A stretch of DNA of 35,027 nucleotides from the NCBI RefSeq assembly GCF_028875915.1, contig NZ_JAPEHW010000040.1, forward strand, positions 1 through 35,027. The letters are read 5' to 3'. How positions within the stretch are numbered: position 1 is the first letter of the stretch; each line of letters begins with the position of its first letter. The stretch is from Pseudoalteromonas sp. G4. GTDB lineage: Bacteria > Pseudomonadota > Gammaproteobacteria > Enterobacterales > Alteromonadaceae. Shown in pieces: positions 15,919 through 23,727 of the stretch. Both the position numbers and the translations under genes were made by a program. Under the pieces are notes generated by a model, which was not told where the DNA came from, did no database searches, and was given only the letters and a program-made list of their open reading frames with translations.

Positions 15919-18042
15919 TTAAAATAAGTAGTTAATACCTAGGTTTACAGTTGCGCCTTTGCCTTTCACGTTGTAACCCTTGCCTGTATATGTTTGTGAA
16001 CGAGCAGGGTAATAGTCTTGGTTTAGCAGGTTTTCAATACCGCCATACACCTTTAACGCTTGGTTGATTTGATATGACGAGCTTAAGTTAACCACCTGAT
16101 AGCTGCTGACCGGGCCATTTGTACCGGTGTAAACATCGTTTACTTTTTCAAAGCGGTCACGGCTGCCTACGTGCATAAAGGTAACAGACATATGCCAATC
16201 ATCACTTAAGGTAATATCAGCATAACCTGCAAGCTTTGGTGGGTTAATGGTGCTGCCGTTTAGGTATTCGTGGGAGTCGGTGTTTTTACCTTCTAGCCAG
16301 CTGTAATTTACACCCAGTTTAATATTGTCTGTTGCTTGCGCTTCCAGTGCGGCTTCAAAACCGTAAATTTCTTGAGGCGAGCGCACGCTTTCGTATTTAC
16401 CAGTTGCAGGGTCTTCAACTAGGCTTGTACCAATATCTGATTGGCTAATAAAGGTTGCAAATTGGTAATTGAAAATACCGTAATAGCCGTCAAAACCAAC
16501 TTCGTAGTTTTTAATAATTGATGCATCGGTATCAATTTTTTTAACACTTGGCGCATCAGCGGTGCGCAGTGTGCGGCCTAAGTCGGTTACATCAAAGCCT
16601 TCTGAGTAACTAACAAATGGCATAAATGCGTCAATGGCGTTGTAGCGCAGGCCAACATTGTAGGTTGTGGCGCTATATTCAATATTGCCACCTTCCACAT
16701 CAATTACATCGCTACAAGTTTTACGACATACCATTAGGGTTTTAAAATCTTCAACGGCAACATCAATCTCTTCATGGCGCAGGCCTGCTTTAACAACCCA
16801 ATCGTCATTAATTACAAACTTAGACTGTAGGTAGAGCGCGGCGTTGTCCATATCCATTTTGGGCGTCCAAGCGCGGCCATCCACCAATGATTGTGCGGTT
16901 GTGTCATTGAGTAAATCAACGCCATAAGTGAAACTTGCTGCGGTGCTGTCAAAATCGAAAGTGGTATTAAAGTTAGCGCGAACACCGGTTTTTTCTGACT
17001 CGATCATCGATTGACCGCCGGCAAGGTCAAGGGCAGGGTCGCGGAATTTAGTGCTGTAGAAAAATACGTTTTCAAGTTTTTGCCAATACACGTCACCCGT
17101 GAATAGAGTATCGGTAAAGATATCGGCATGCTCGTATTGCAGTTTTAGGTTGTGGTTACCGCGTGGGCCTTGCGGATCGCCCGGTGCTTTTTCGCCAGTT
17201 GTGTTTTTAATGGCATAACTCTTTTCACCCAGATTAACGTTGTTATCAATACTGATGTAATCGGTTTCTTGTTGGCCTTCAAAGTAGTTATAAGTCAGTG
17301 ACAGGGCACTTTGATCAGTTAAATCGTAGGCTAATTTGGTGAAGGCGTTTTTAGATTCAAAGCCAGACATACCATACAGCAAACCAAGGGCATCGCCATC
17401 GGCGTCTTTAATAATGCCGTTATCTTCATAGGCTACATTGGCAACAAAGCTAAATTTGTCGCTGCGACCATCAAGCGTAACATCTGCCCGTTTGCCAAGG
17501 CTGTCGTCAAAATCAGTGGCTGAAAAATTAGTTGCAAGGTTTAGTTTACCGTTAAAGCCGTTTTTGCTGTCAGCATTTTTGGTAATGTAGTTAATAATAC
17601 CGCCTGCGGCGCCGTTACCATAAATAGAAGTTGCACCTTTAATGACCTCTACGCGCTCAATCACACTTGGATCTAACGAGCGAATAGCTAAACGACCATT
17701 ACGCAGTGGCGTTGATTGTGGCAAGCCATCAATCAGCACTAAGGCACTACGACCACGTAAGTTTTGGCCTGAACTACTGTTTGTGCCTGTGTTTGGCCCC
17801 ATACCCGGCACTTGAATGGCTAAAATGCTTTGCAACTCGTTGGTGACTTCCATATTTCGAAGTAGTGCTTGTTGGTCAACAATTACAACCGATGCGGTAA
17901 CTTCATCAATGCGTTCTTCTACGCGGCTACCAGTAACTATGATGCGTTCCATGTCTTTTAATTGTTGCTCTTGGGCTGGGCTATCGGCAAAAACTGCGGT
18001 TGAAACAAAAAGGGCGGTTAAGCTAAGGGACGTTTTAATCAT
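15919..18042 (-). CDS. TonB-dependent outer-membrane receptor, siderophore type
   Basis: 707 residues from the ATG at 18042, which has GGAAAG just upstream; the longer frame to 18102 is not needed. A signal peptide (MIKTSLSLTALFVSTAVFA) is followed by a TonB-box-like MERIIVTGSR. The plug domain, about residues 35-160, has QVPGMGPNTG, QNLRGRSALVLIDGLPQ and IERVEVIKGATSIYGNGAAGGIINYITK. The remainder is a 22-strand barrel pattern ending KGKGATVNLGINYLF, with the terminal Phe needed for outer-membrane insertion. The plug resembles ferric-siderophore receptors; the ligand cannot be named. A Fur-like site lies upstream. The gene is 5.5 kb from the PepSY operon and probably belongs to the same regulon. 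Confidence 0.9.
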   Translation of the reverse strand: MIKTSLSLTALFVSTAVFADSPAQEQQLKDMERIIVTGSRVEERIDEVTASVVIVDQQALLRNMEVTNELQSILAIQVPGMGPNTGTNSSSGQNLRGRSALVLIDGLPQSTPLRNGRLAIRSLDPSVIERVEVIKGATSIYGNGAAGGIINYITKNADSKNGFNGKLNLATNFSATDFDDSLGKRADVTLDGRSDKFSFVANVAYEDNGIIKDADGDALGLLYGMSGFESKNAFTKLAYDLTDQSALSLTYNYFEGQQETDYISIDNNVNLGEKSYAIKNTTGEKAPGDPQGPRGNHNLKLQYEHADIFTDTLFTGDVYWQKLENVFFYSTKFRDPALDLAGGQSMIESEKTGVRANFNTTFDFDSTAASFTYGVDLLNDTTAQSLVDGRAWTPKMDMDNAALYLQSKFVINDDWVVKAGLRHEEIDVAVEDFKTLMVCRKTCSDVIDVEGGNIEYSATTYNVGLRYNAIDAFMPFVSYSEGFDVTDLGRTLRTADAPSVKKIDTDASIIKNYEVGFDGYYGIFNYQFATFISQSDIGTSLVEDPATGKYESVRSPQEIYGFEAALEAQATDNIKLGVNYSWLEGKNTDSHEYLNGSTINPPKLAGYADITLSDDWHMSVTFMHVGSRDRFEKVNDVYTGTNGPVSSYQVVNLSSSYQINQALKVYGGIENLLNQDYYPARSQTYTGKGYNVKGKGATVNLGINYLF

Positions 18043-18076
18043 TATCTTTCCATGTTTAAATAATTTGATGCGGATC

Positions 18077-18095
18077 GTAATGATATTGATTGTTA
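18077..18095. promoter_or_regulatory. Fur-box candidate upstream of the TonB-dependent receptor
   Basis: GTAATGATATTGATTGTTA matches the 19-bp Fur consensus at about 13 positions (core TAATGATA intact). It lies 35-53 bp before the receptor ATG. The match is weaker than at 10443, but the gene type agrees. Confidence 0.5.
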
Positions 18096-18315
18096 ATTGC
18101 AATAGTGTTTTTTGCTGTTTATGAATGATTTATTTCAATTTATTAGATTAAGATTTTAGTAGCAGGCATTCTATGTAGTGTTTGCTTTTTAAGCAGTAGA
18201 TGGCATCTTATTAATTAGAGATCAAAACACGTGTGTATTTTTGAATTCATTTCCAATAAAATAGCGAAAAAGTATAGGTTTTACTTTTTTATTAGTACTT
18301 AGGTATTGTTTTAGT

Positions 18316-20098
18316 GTGAGATCAGGATTGAAGTTTAGAAGATTAAAATCGCTTTCACCCATTTTAGCTGTGGTGTTTTTTACGCTGTGGTTTATCACAA
18401 ATTATGTGTTAATGGGGTTTGAACAGCCCATGCTGGCCAAGGTTGGCTATGGCTTTTTTGCGCTTTTTTCTGCTGCTTCTTACCTTGTAAAAAATCAACT
18501 CTTCAAAAAATCCTCTGCGGTATTCTCATTATTTTGTGTCTTGTTTGTAGGCTGTAACTTTCCCCTTGATATTGAGGTGATAGAAGAGATTTACCTATTT
18601 ATCCCTTTACTTTATATCTTGGCATTTCCGGGCTCGCTCTACCCAATTTTAGCGTCTGTGTTGCTATTAAGTGCTTACATTCCTTCACTCGATGAAGCAC
18701 TTTTAGCAGATATTATCGAAGACGGTGCAGAGCTTGTGATTATTACAAGCTTTGCCAGCATAATGACGTATTTCCAGCAAAAATCACGCAAGCAAATGGA
18801 AACGTTTCGCAAAGAAAGTTATACCGATTATTTAACTGGTCTTGCTAATCGTAAGTGCTTTTTAGAAACATTAGAGCGTTGTGTTGCGACGTGTAAGCGC
18901 GATGAAAAAAAGCAATTTGCACTGCTTATTGTTGATTTAGACGGTTTTAAACAAGTGAATGACCGCTATGGTCATGTAGTGGGTGACTCGGCGTTAAGAC
19001 GCTACGCTTGAAAGTGATGATTTTGGTGTATTTAGAACGGGCGGTGACGAGTTTGCCTTTATTTGTTTTCCTAAAGAAGATGTAAAGCCCTATGCAACGT
19101 CACTGGCAAAACAAATTATTGCGCAAAGTAAATCGCGTTACGTATTTAAAGAGAAAAAATATTCGCTCACCGCCAGCATTGGTATTGCCATTTTACCATT
19201 AGATGCCAATGACTCAGAAACCTTATGCTCGTTTACGGATTTGGCGATGTATAAGTCAAAATCGCTTGGTAAAAATACGTTTTATTTCTACGAACATACT
19301 TTAAGCAGTAATGCCTTTAGACGCTTTACGCTTGAATCTGACCTTAAAAATGCCATTCAAAATCAACAATTAAGTTTGCATTATCAGCCGAAAGTGTGTT
19401 CAAAAGATGGCGTGATTATGTCAGCAGAGGCACTTATTCGCTGGCAGCATCCTGTGCTTGGTTTTATTAGCCCCGCCGAGTTTATTCCGATTGCAGAACA
19501 AACTGGTCAAATTATTAGCATTGGTAATTGGGTTATCCGCGAGGCCAGTAAAATGGCGGTAAAATGGTGTGAGTATGCAAGCTTTAACAATGTCGCGGTT
19601 AATGTATCGGCAATTCAACTTGCACAAGATGACTTTATCGAGCAAACAATTATTACACTGAAAAAGGCAGGATGTAACCCAAGTTATATTGAAATTGAAC
19701 AAACTGAAAGCGCTTTAATGGATAATATGCAAGACAATATAGAGGTACTGAAGCGCCTTAAACAAGCAGGCTTTACGTTATCGCTGGATGATTTTGGTAC
19801 TGCTTATTCATCGCTAAGCCAATTAAGCCAGTTACCCATCGATATACTTAAAATTGATAAGAGTTTTGTTGATAACTGCGCCACCTGTGAAAAAGCTCAT
19901 ATGGTGGTAAAAACCATTATTCAACTTGCCGCAAATTTAAATATGAAAACCATTGCCGAAGGCGTTGAGGATAAAGAGCAGCTGGCGATATTGAATAGCG
20001 AAGGTTGTTTTATGTATCAAGGCTATTTTTACTCTAAACCTTTGCCAGTAGAGGAATTTGAAAAACTATTAGCGCAACAAATAAGGCATGTTAGCTAG
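18316..20098 (+). pseudogene. Membrane GGDEF-EAL protein gene with a frameshift inside GGDEF
   Basis: Cyclic-di-GMP turnover protein, 593 residues if repaired. From a GTG at 18316 there are five or six membrane segments (to about residue 155), a coiled linker, and the start of a GGDEF domain: SYTDYLTGLANRKCF, LIVDLDGFKQVNDRYGHVVGDS. The frame then stops at 19009-19011. The frame one base later, open from 18998, continues with SDDFGVFRTGGDEFAFIC, SIGIAILP, then a complete EAL domain: AEALIRWQHP, VNVSAIQLAQ, LDDFGTAYSS, ILKIDKSFV, AEGVE, YQGYFYSKPLP. The catalytic EAL residues look intact, although DDFGTG is DDFGTA. One extra base between 18991 and 19009 explains the break: 1783 nt is one more than a whole number of codons. 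An internal start for an isolated EAL protein (TTG at 19241) is unlikely. Sequencing error is possible. Confidence 0.8.
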
Positions 20099-20102
20099 TA
20101 TT

Positions 20103-21221
20103 CTAACTTAACTGATATGGACTCGGGCTATTACTGGCTTCAACTAAATAATCAAACGCTTTCACCGAACCCATCAACTCTTTTTTCACGTCTCGCCACT
20201 CATGACGATGTTGACCAAATTGGTCTTGCCATAGTGCAAGTGTTGTTTGGTCTGGTGTAAATAAAGTGCACCCCGCATTTTTAAATGCCGTGTTACAGTT
20301 ATCTTCAATGCTTGCTAATTGACTTATTTGGTTTAGAAAGGTTTGATGGCTGGCTTCTCTTACTATTAAGCGAAGTGCTAAGGGTAATTGCGATAGCCAT
20401 TTTTGGTTTACGACATTCACCCACGCATCGGGCACAGTGTTAAAATGGCTAATAGTTGATATGGTATCGCGTAGGTTATCAGGCCCAGCATAAAGCCCTA
20501 TCACCCCAGGATCTATTACATCAATATGCCCAGAACGCGCCATACTGGCGACTTTAGCCCAATTAATTTCAATCACATGGGCGTCGGTCATACTGTAAAA
20601 TTGTTTAAGTACCTTGCTTGCAGGTACACGCAGCACTAAGCCCCTTAAATCATTGGGTGTTTTAATCACTTTATTGGTGTGTTTGGTGGTGCTTAGTGTG
20701 CGCCCACCCGTAATATAGTGAAATAAAACCTCAACAACCCCTTGTACTTTAATTTTGTTAACAACTTGCTGCTGCCAATAGGTGGAACTTATTAAATTTA
20801 AAAAAGCTTGATTGCTGTTTGCCCAAAACGGTATGTTTAGCACATCTAACACCGGCAAGGCTCGAGATAAGTTAGATACTGAAATAAGAGCGGCATCAAC
20901 GCGCCCTCTAGTGACAGCGGCCATTAAATCTGTGCCGCTGCCAATTTGCCCGCCATCTTTGATATCAACATAAATTTTGCCCTCAGACATAGTTTCGATG
21001 TTGTGTTTAAACACCTGATGCATGTGGGGAATATACTCGGATTCTTCGGTTTTATAGGGGGATGCAAAGGTTAGGATATGATCAGCATTTTGCTTTGCAG
21101 TTATATCCTGCGCTTTTAGTTTCTCAGCACTTAGGGCATAAGATAAAAACGATGAAGGAACTAACGTACTTGCTAAAAGTGCGGTGGTAGAGTGGATGAA
21201 ATTACGACGAGATAGCGGCAT
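20103..21221 (-). CDS. TRAP-transporter type substrate-binding protein (DctP family), orphan
   Basis: 372 residues. The N terminus MPLSRRNFIHSTTALLASTL is a twin-arginine (Tat) signal with SRRNF. The mature part is a DctP-type periplasmic binding protein: HILTFASPYKTEESEYIPHM, DGGQIGSGTDLMAAVTRGRVDAALISVS, then the family's arginine-containing ligand site LRGLVLRVPASKVLKQFY, and DVIDPGVIGLYA. No DctQ or DctM membrane subunits lie next to it, so it is an orphan. Such proteins may serve a distant transporter, or act as sensors, here perhaps together with the neighbouring c-di-GMP gene whose end is 4 bp away; that is a guess. Ligand unknown, probably an organic acid. Confidence 0.85.
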   Translation of the reverse strand: MPLSRRNFIHSTTALLASTLVPSSFLSYALSAEKLKAQDITAKQNADHILTFASPYKTEESEYIPHMHQVFKHNIETMSEGKIYVDIKDGGQIGSGTDLMAAVTRGRVDAALISVSNLSRALPVLDVLNIPFWANSNQAFLNLISSTYWQQQVVNKIKVQGVVEVLFHYITGGRTLSTTKHTNKVIKTPNDLRGLVLRVPASKVLKQFYSMTDAHVIEINWAKVASMARSGHIDVIDPGVIGLYAGPDNLRDTISTISHFNTVPDAWVNVVNQKWLSQLPLALRLIVREASHQTFLNQISQLASIEDNCNTAFKNAGCTLFTPDQTTLALWQDQFGQHRHEWRDVKKELMGSVKAFDYLVEASNSPSPYQLS

Positions 21222-21272
21222 ACTCTAAGTTTAGCCAACATCATTGTGCTTTCAATAAGTCGTGCTGAAAAG

Positions 21273-21452
21273 CTAGGTAGGTGTGGATTCTTCGGTGATG
21301 GTAAAAGATGAAATACAATCTTCATCTTGCTCAAGCTTTTTTGCCCATTTGGTGACGCTTTCCAGCGACAAGTTATCACCGGCCACATAGCGCGAAACGA
21401 TGTCGCCTTCTTGTACAGCAAACTCAATTAAATATCGTTTATTCTCAATCAT
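21273..21452 (-). CDS. Small soluble protein of 59 residues, unknown
   Basis: ATG at 21452, stop at 21273-21275. The product begins MIENKRYLIEFAVQEGDIVS and continues with YVAGDNLSLESVTKWAKKL and an acidic tail ending EESTPT. Amphipathic strand and helix patterns and normal codon use suggest a real gene. It lies 52 bp upstream of the TRAP-type binding protein gene on the same strand and may be cotranscribed. There is no strong ribosome binding site (GTGAG about 10 nt upstream). No family recognised. Confidence 0.6.
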   Translation of the reverse strand: MIENKRYLIEFAVQEGDIVSRYVAGDNLSLESVTKWAKKLEQDEDCISSFTITEESTPT

Positions 21453-21767
21453 AAATTAACTCACATAGTCATTTCTAATGTCAGGTTTACTGCTTTTCCA
21501 TGACAAATTAATGACACAAATTGCAGAAATAATAAACAACTAAATTTACCTCTTGTTTACATTTGTTATCGAAACTACAAAACCCTTATAAACCAAGTTC
21601 TACAGCGCCTTGATACAGTATTTTTATAGAGTAAAAATTCTAAATGTAAGGAAAATGTAAAGAAATTACTTTAGAGTAGCGCGGCAATAATTTCAAATAT
21701 TGCACAGGAAGCAGTTTACAAAGGATGGTATTGATTTGAATTTTCTATAAAAAACAAATGGATAACC
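21453..21767. promoter_or_regulatory. Divergent regulatory gap with 11-nt-spaced repeats (PhoB/OmpR-like)
   Basis: Three pairs of short direct repeats, each with an 11-nt period, lie here. ATGACAAATTAATGACAC at 21500-21517 reads on the minus strand as TGTCAT-n5-TGTCAT, close to the E. coli Pho box. TTTAC occurs at 21545 and 21556. ATGTAA occurs at 21644 and 21655. An 11-nt period is typical of dimers of PhoB/OmpR-family regulators. The genes on the plus side (secreted nuclease, PhoX) would suit phosphate control, but the Pho-like box points towards the minus-strand genes, so its target is open. Confidence 0.45.
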
Positions 21768-23537
21768 ATGAATCTCTCACGCTTAAAATTAGTAGCATCA
21801 ATCTTTATTGCATGTTACGCAACACAAACACTGGCTGCAGCGCCAGAAAATTATTATTCAACTGCAGATAGCTCTACAGCAGATAATCTAAAACAAAGCT
21901 TACATCACATCATCAAAGGGCATACAAAAATTCCTTATACTTCCAGCAGTACTGATACGTGGGATGTATTGGAAGTTGCCGATCAAGACCCAGATAACAC
22001 GGGCAATGTGATTGATGTTTACAAAAATGCCAGTTACACAAAAGCGGGCGGCGGTAATAACTTTTATAACCGCGAGCACAGTTGGCCAAAGTCATACGGT
22101 TTTCCAACCGATGGTAGTAACAACTATCCGTACACAGATTTACACCACTTATTTATTGCCGACGGCAGCTATAACTCAAGCCGCAGTAACAAACCTTATG
22201 CAGCGTGTAGCGATGCCGCGTGTATTGTAAAAGCGACCGAATTAAACAATAACCGTGGCGGTGGTTCAGACGATATTAATTTAACACTGGGTTCGGGTGC
22301 TACTGGTAGCTGGCAAACATGGCCTGCACGTCGTGGTGACGTTGCCCGTGCGCTAATGTATTTAGCCGTTCGCTACGAAGGTGGCAGTCACTCTGTCACC
22401 GGTGTACTTGAACCTGACCTTATTTTGACTGATGACCGTAACTTAATTGAAGGGGCAAAAACCGGTGGTAATGAAGCAATCGCCTATATGGGTCTAAAAT
22501 CAACGTTACTTGCATGGCATAAAGACGATCCGGTCGATAGCTTTGAAATGCGCCGTAATGATGCGATCTTCCAATACCAAGGTAACCGTAACCCATTTAT
22601 TGATCACCCTGAGTTTGTTGCATGTGTATTTGAAAGCGATTGTACAGGTGGTGGCACCGATGGCGGCACACCAACAACGCCAAGTAAGAGTTCGCCTTGG
22701 ATCAATGAACTTCATTATGACAATGACGGCACTGACGTAAACGAAGGTGTTGAAATTGCAGGCACAGAAGGCATTGATCTTAGCGGCTACTTACTTGTTG
22801 CATATAATGGCAATGGTGGTACAGCATACAAAACCTTTAACCTTTCTGGCGTGCTTGCTAACCAACAAGCAGGGTTTGGCACTAAGTTCTTTGCCTTTGC
22901 AGGATTACAAAATGGTGCAGCAGATGGCATTGCGCTGGTTAATGCTAAAAGTGAAGTGGTGCAATTTTTAAGTTATGAAGGCAAGCTAACTGCAACTGAT
23001 GGCCCTGCAAAAGGGTTAACATCAACCGACATTGGCATTGCACAAAGCACAAATACTGCTGTTGGAACATCATTACAACTTAAAGGCACAGGTAAAGCTT
23101 ATAGCGACTTTAGCTGGGCTATGGCTCAAGCAACATCAAACCAAGTAAACGCAGGCCAAACATTCGAAGGTGGTAGTACAACACCAACCGAACCAGAGCA
23201 ATCTGTATTTACCAATACAACATCAACGGCAATTCCTGATAAGGCATCGGTAAAGTCATTAATTGATGTAAACCGCTCAGGTACTGCCAATTCCATTACA
23301 ATTGAAGTTGATATTACACATACCTATCGCGGTGATATTAGCTTAGTGTTAGTTGCACCTGATGGCAGCCAACATACGCTTAAGAGTAAAAATGGTTCTG
23401 ACTCAGCGAATGATGTGAAAGCACAATATAATGTGAATGTATCATCGCTTGCCAAAGGACAGTGGCAATTGCGCGTAGCGGATAACTACCGAAAAGACAC
23501 TGGCACATTGAATAAATGGTCAATTACCTTTAATTAA
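21768..23537 (+). CDS. Secreted endonuclease I family nuclease with lamin-tail and P domains
   Basis: 589 residues. A signal peptide (MNLSRLKLVASIFIACYATQTLAAA) is followed by an endonuclease I (EndA/NucM) domain at about 27-285: NREHSWPKS at 101-109, DLHHLFIADG at 124-133, and RRGDVARALMYLAVRY at 188-203, covering the metal- and DNA-binding core. A Gly/Thr-rich linker leads to a lamin-tail domain (about 308-455, SPWINELHYDNDGTDVNEGVEI) and a C-terminal P (proprotein convertase) domain (about 485-589, HTYRGDISLVLVAPDGS). The extra domains occur in extracellular nucleases and proteases of marine bacteria. It should degrade extracellular DNA, releasing nucleotides; the next gene is a phosphatase. 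A good start ATG follows GGATAACC. A terminator follows. Confidence 0.92.
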   Translation: MNLSRLKLVASIFIACYATQTLAAAPENYYSTADSSTADNLKQSLHHIIKGHTKIPYTSSSTDTWDVLEVADQDPDNTGNVIDVYKNASYTKAGGGNNFYNREHSWPKSYGFPTDGSNNYPYTDLHHLFIADGSYNSSRSNKPYAACSDAACIVKATELNNNRGGGSDDINLTLGSGATGSWQTWPARRGDVARALMYLAVRYEGGSHSVTGVLEPDLILTDDRNLIEGAKTGGNEAIAYMGLKSTLLAWHKDDPVDSFEMRRNDAIFQYQGNRNPFIDHPEFVACVFESDCTGGGTDGGTPTTPSKSSPWINELHYDNDGTDVNEGVEIAGTEGIDLSGYLLVAYNGNGGTAYKTFNLSGVLANQQAGFGTKFFAFAGLQNGAADGIALVNAKSEVVQFLSYEGKLTATDGPAKGLTSTDIGIAQSTNTAVGTSLQLKGTGKAYSDFSWAMAQATSNQVNAGQTFEGGSTTPTEPEQSVFTNTTSTAIPDKASVKSLIDVNRSGTANSITIEVDITHTYRGDISLVLVAPDGSQHTLKSKNGSDSANDVKAQYNVNVSSLAKGQWQLRVADNYRKDTGTLNKWSITFN

Positions 23538-23542
23538 TTTTA

Positions 23543-23570
23543 AAAAGCGCCAACCTAGTTTGGCGCTTTT
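23543..23570 (+). terminator. Intrinsic terminator after the nuclease gene
   Basis: AAAAGCGCCAA and TTGGCGCTTTT pair around CCTAGT. The GC core with an A/T-flanked stem and T tail forms a good terminator 5 bp after the nuclease stop, so phoX needs its own promoter in 23571-23727. Confidence 0.9.
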
Positions 23571-23727
23571 GTTATCTCAACTTTAAACTTACTTCAAACC
23601 AGTGTTATTTAAGCGTCACGTTTTATAGTTCATTTAAGTTCCCATATTAAAAGCACAGTTAGTGCTGAATCGAATACGTAATCAAATTAAACGACAACAT
23701 AGTTGAGATTTTAATTTACCGTCACTT

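Noticed and set aside
19241..20098. Independent EAL-only gene
   Set aside because: The frame is open further up to 18998 and contains the RTGGDEF signature, so it is the second half of a frameshifted gene and not a separate one.
21173..21427. 84-residue minus-strand ORF overlapping the TRAP protein start
   Set aside because: The frame at 21273-21452 looks more protein-like and starts with ATG; this one overlaps the signal peptide of the next gene and has no ribosome binding site.
23571..23727. Pho box before phoX
   Set aside because: GTCACGTTTTATAGTTCAT has a partly fitting sequence, but the spacing is 13 rather than 11 nt; not good enough to list.
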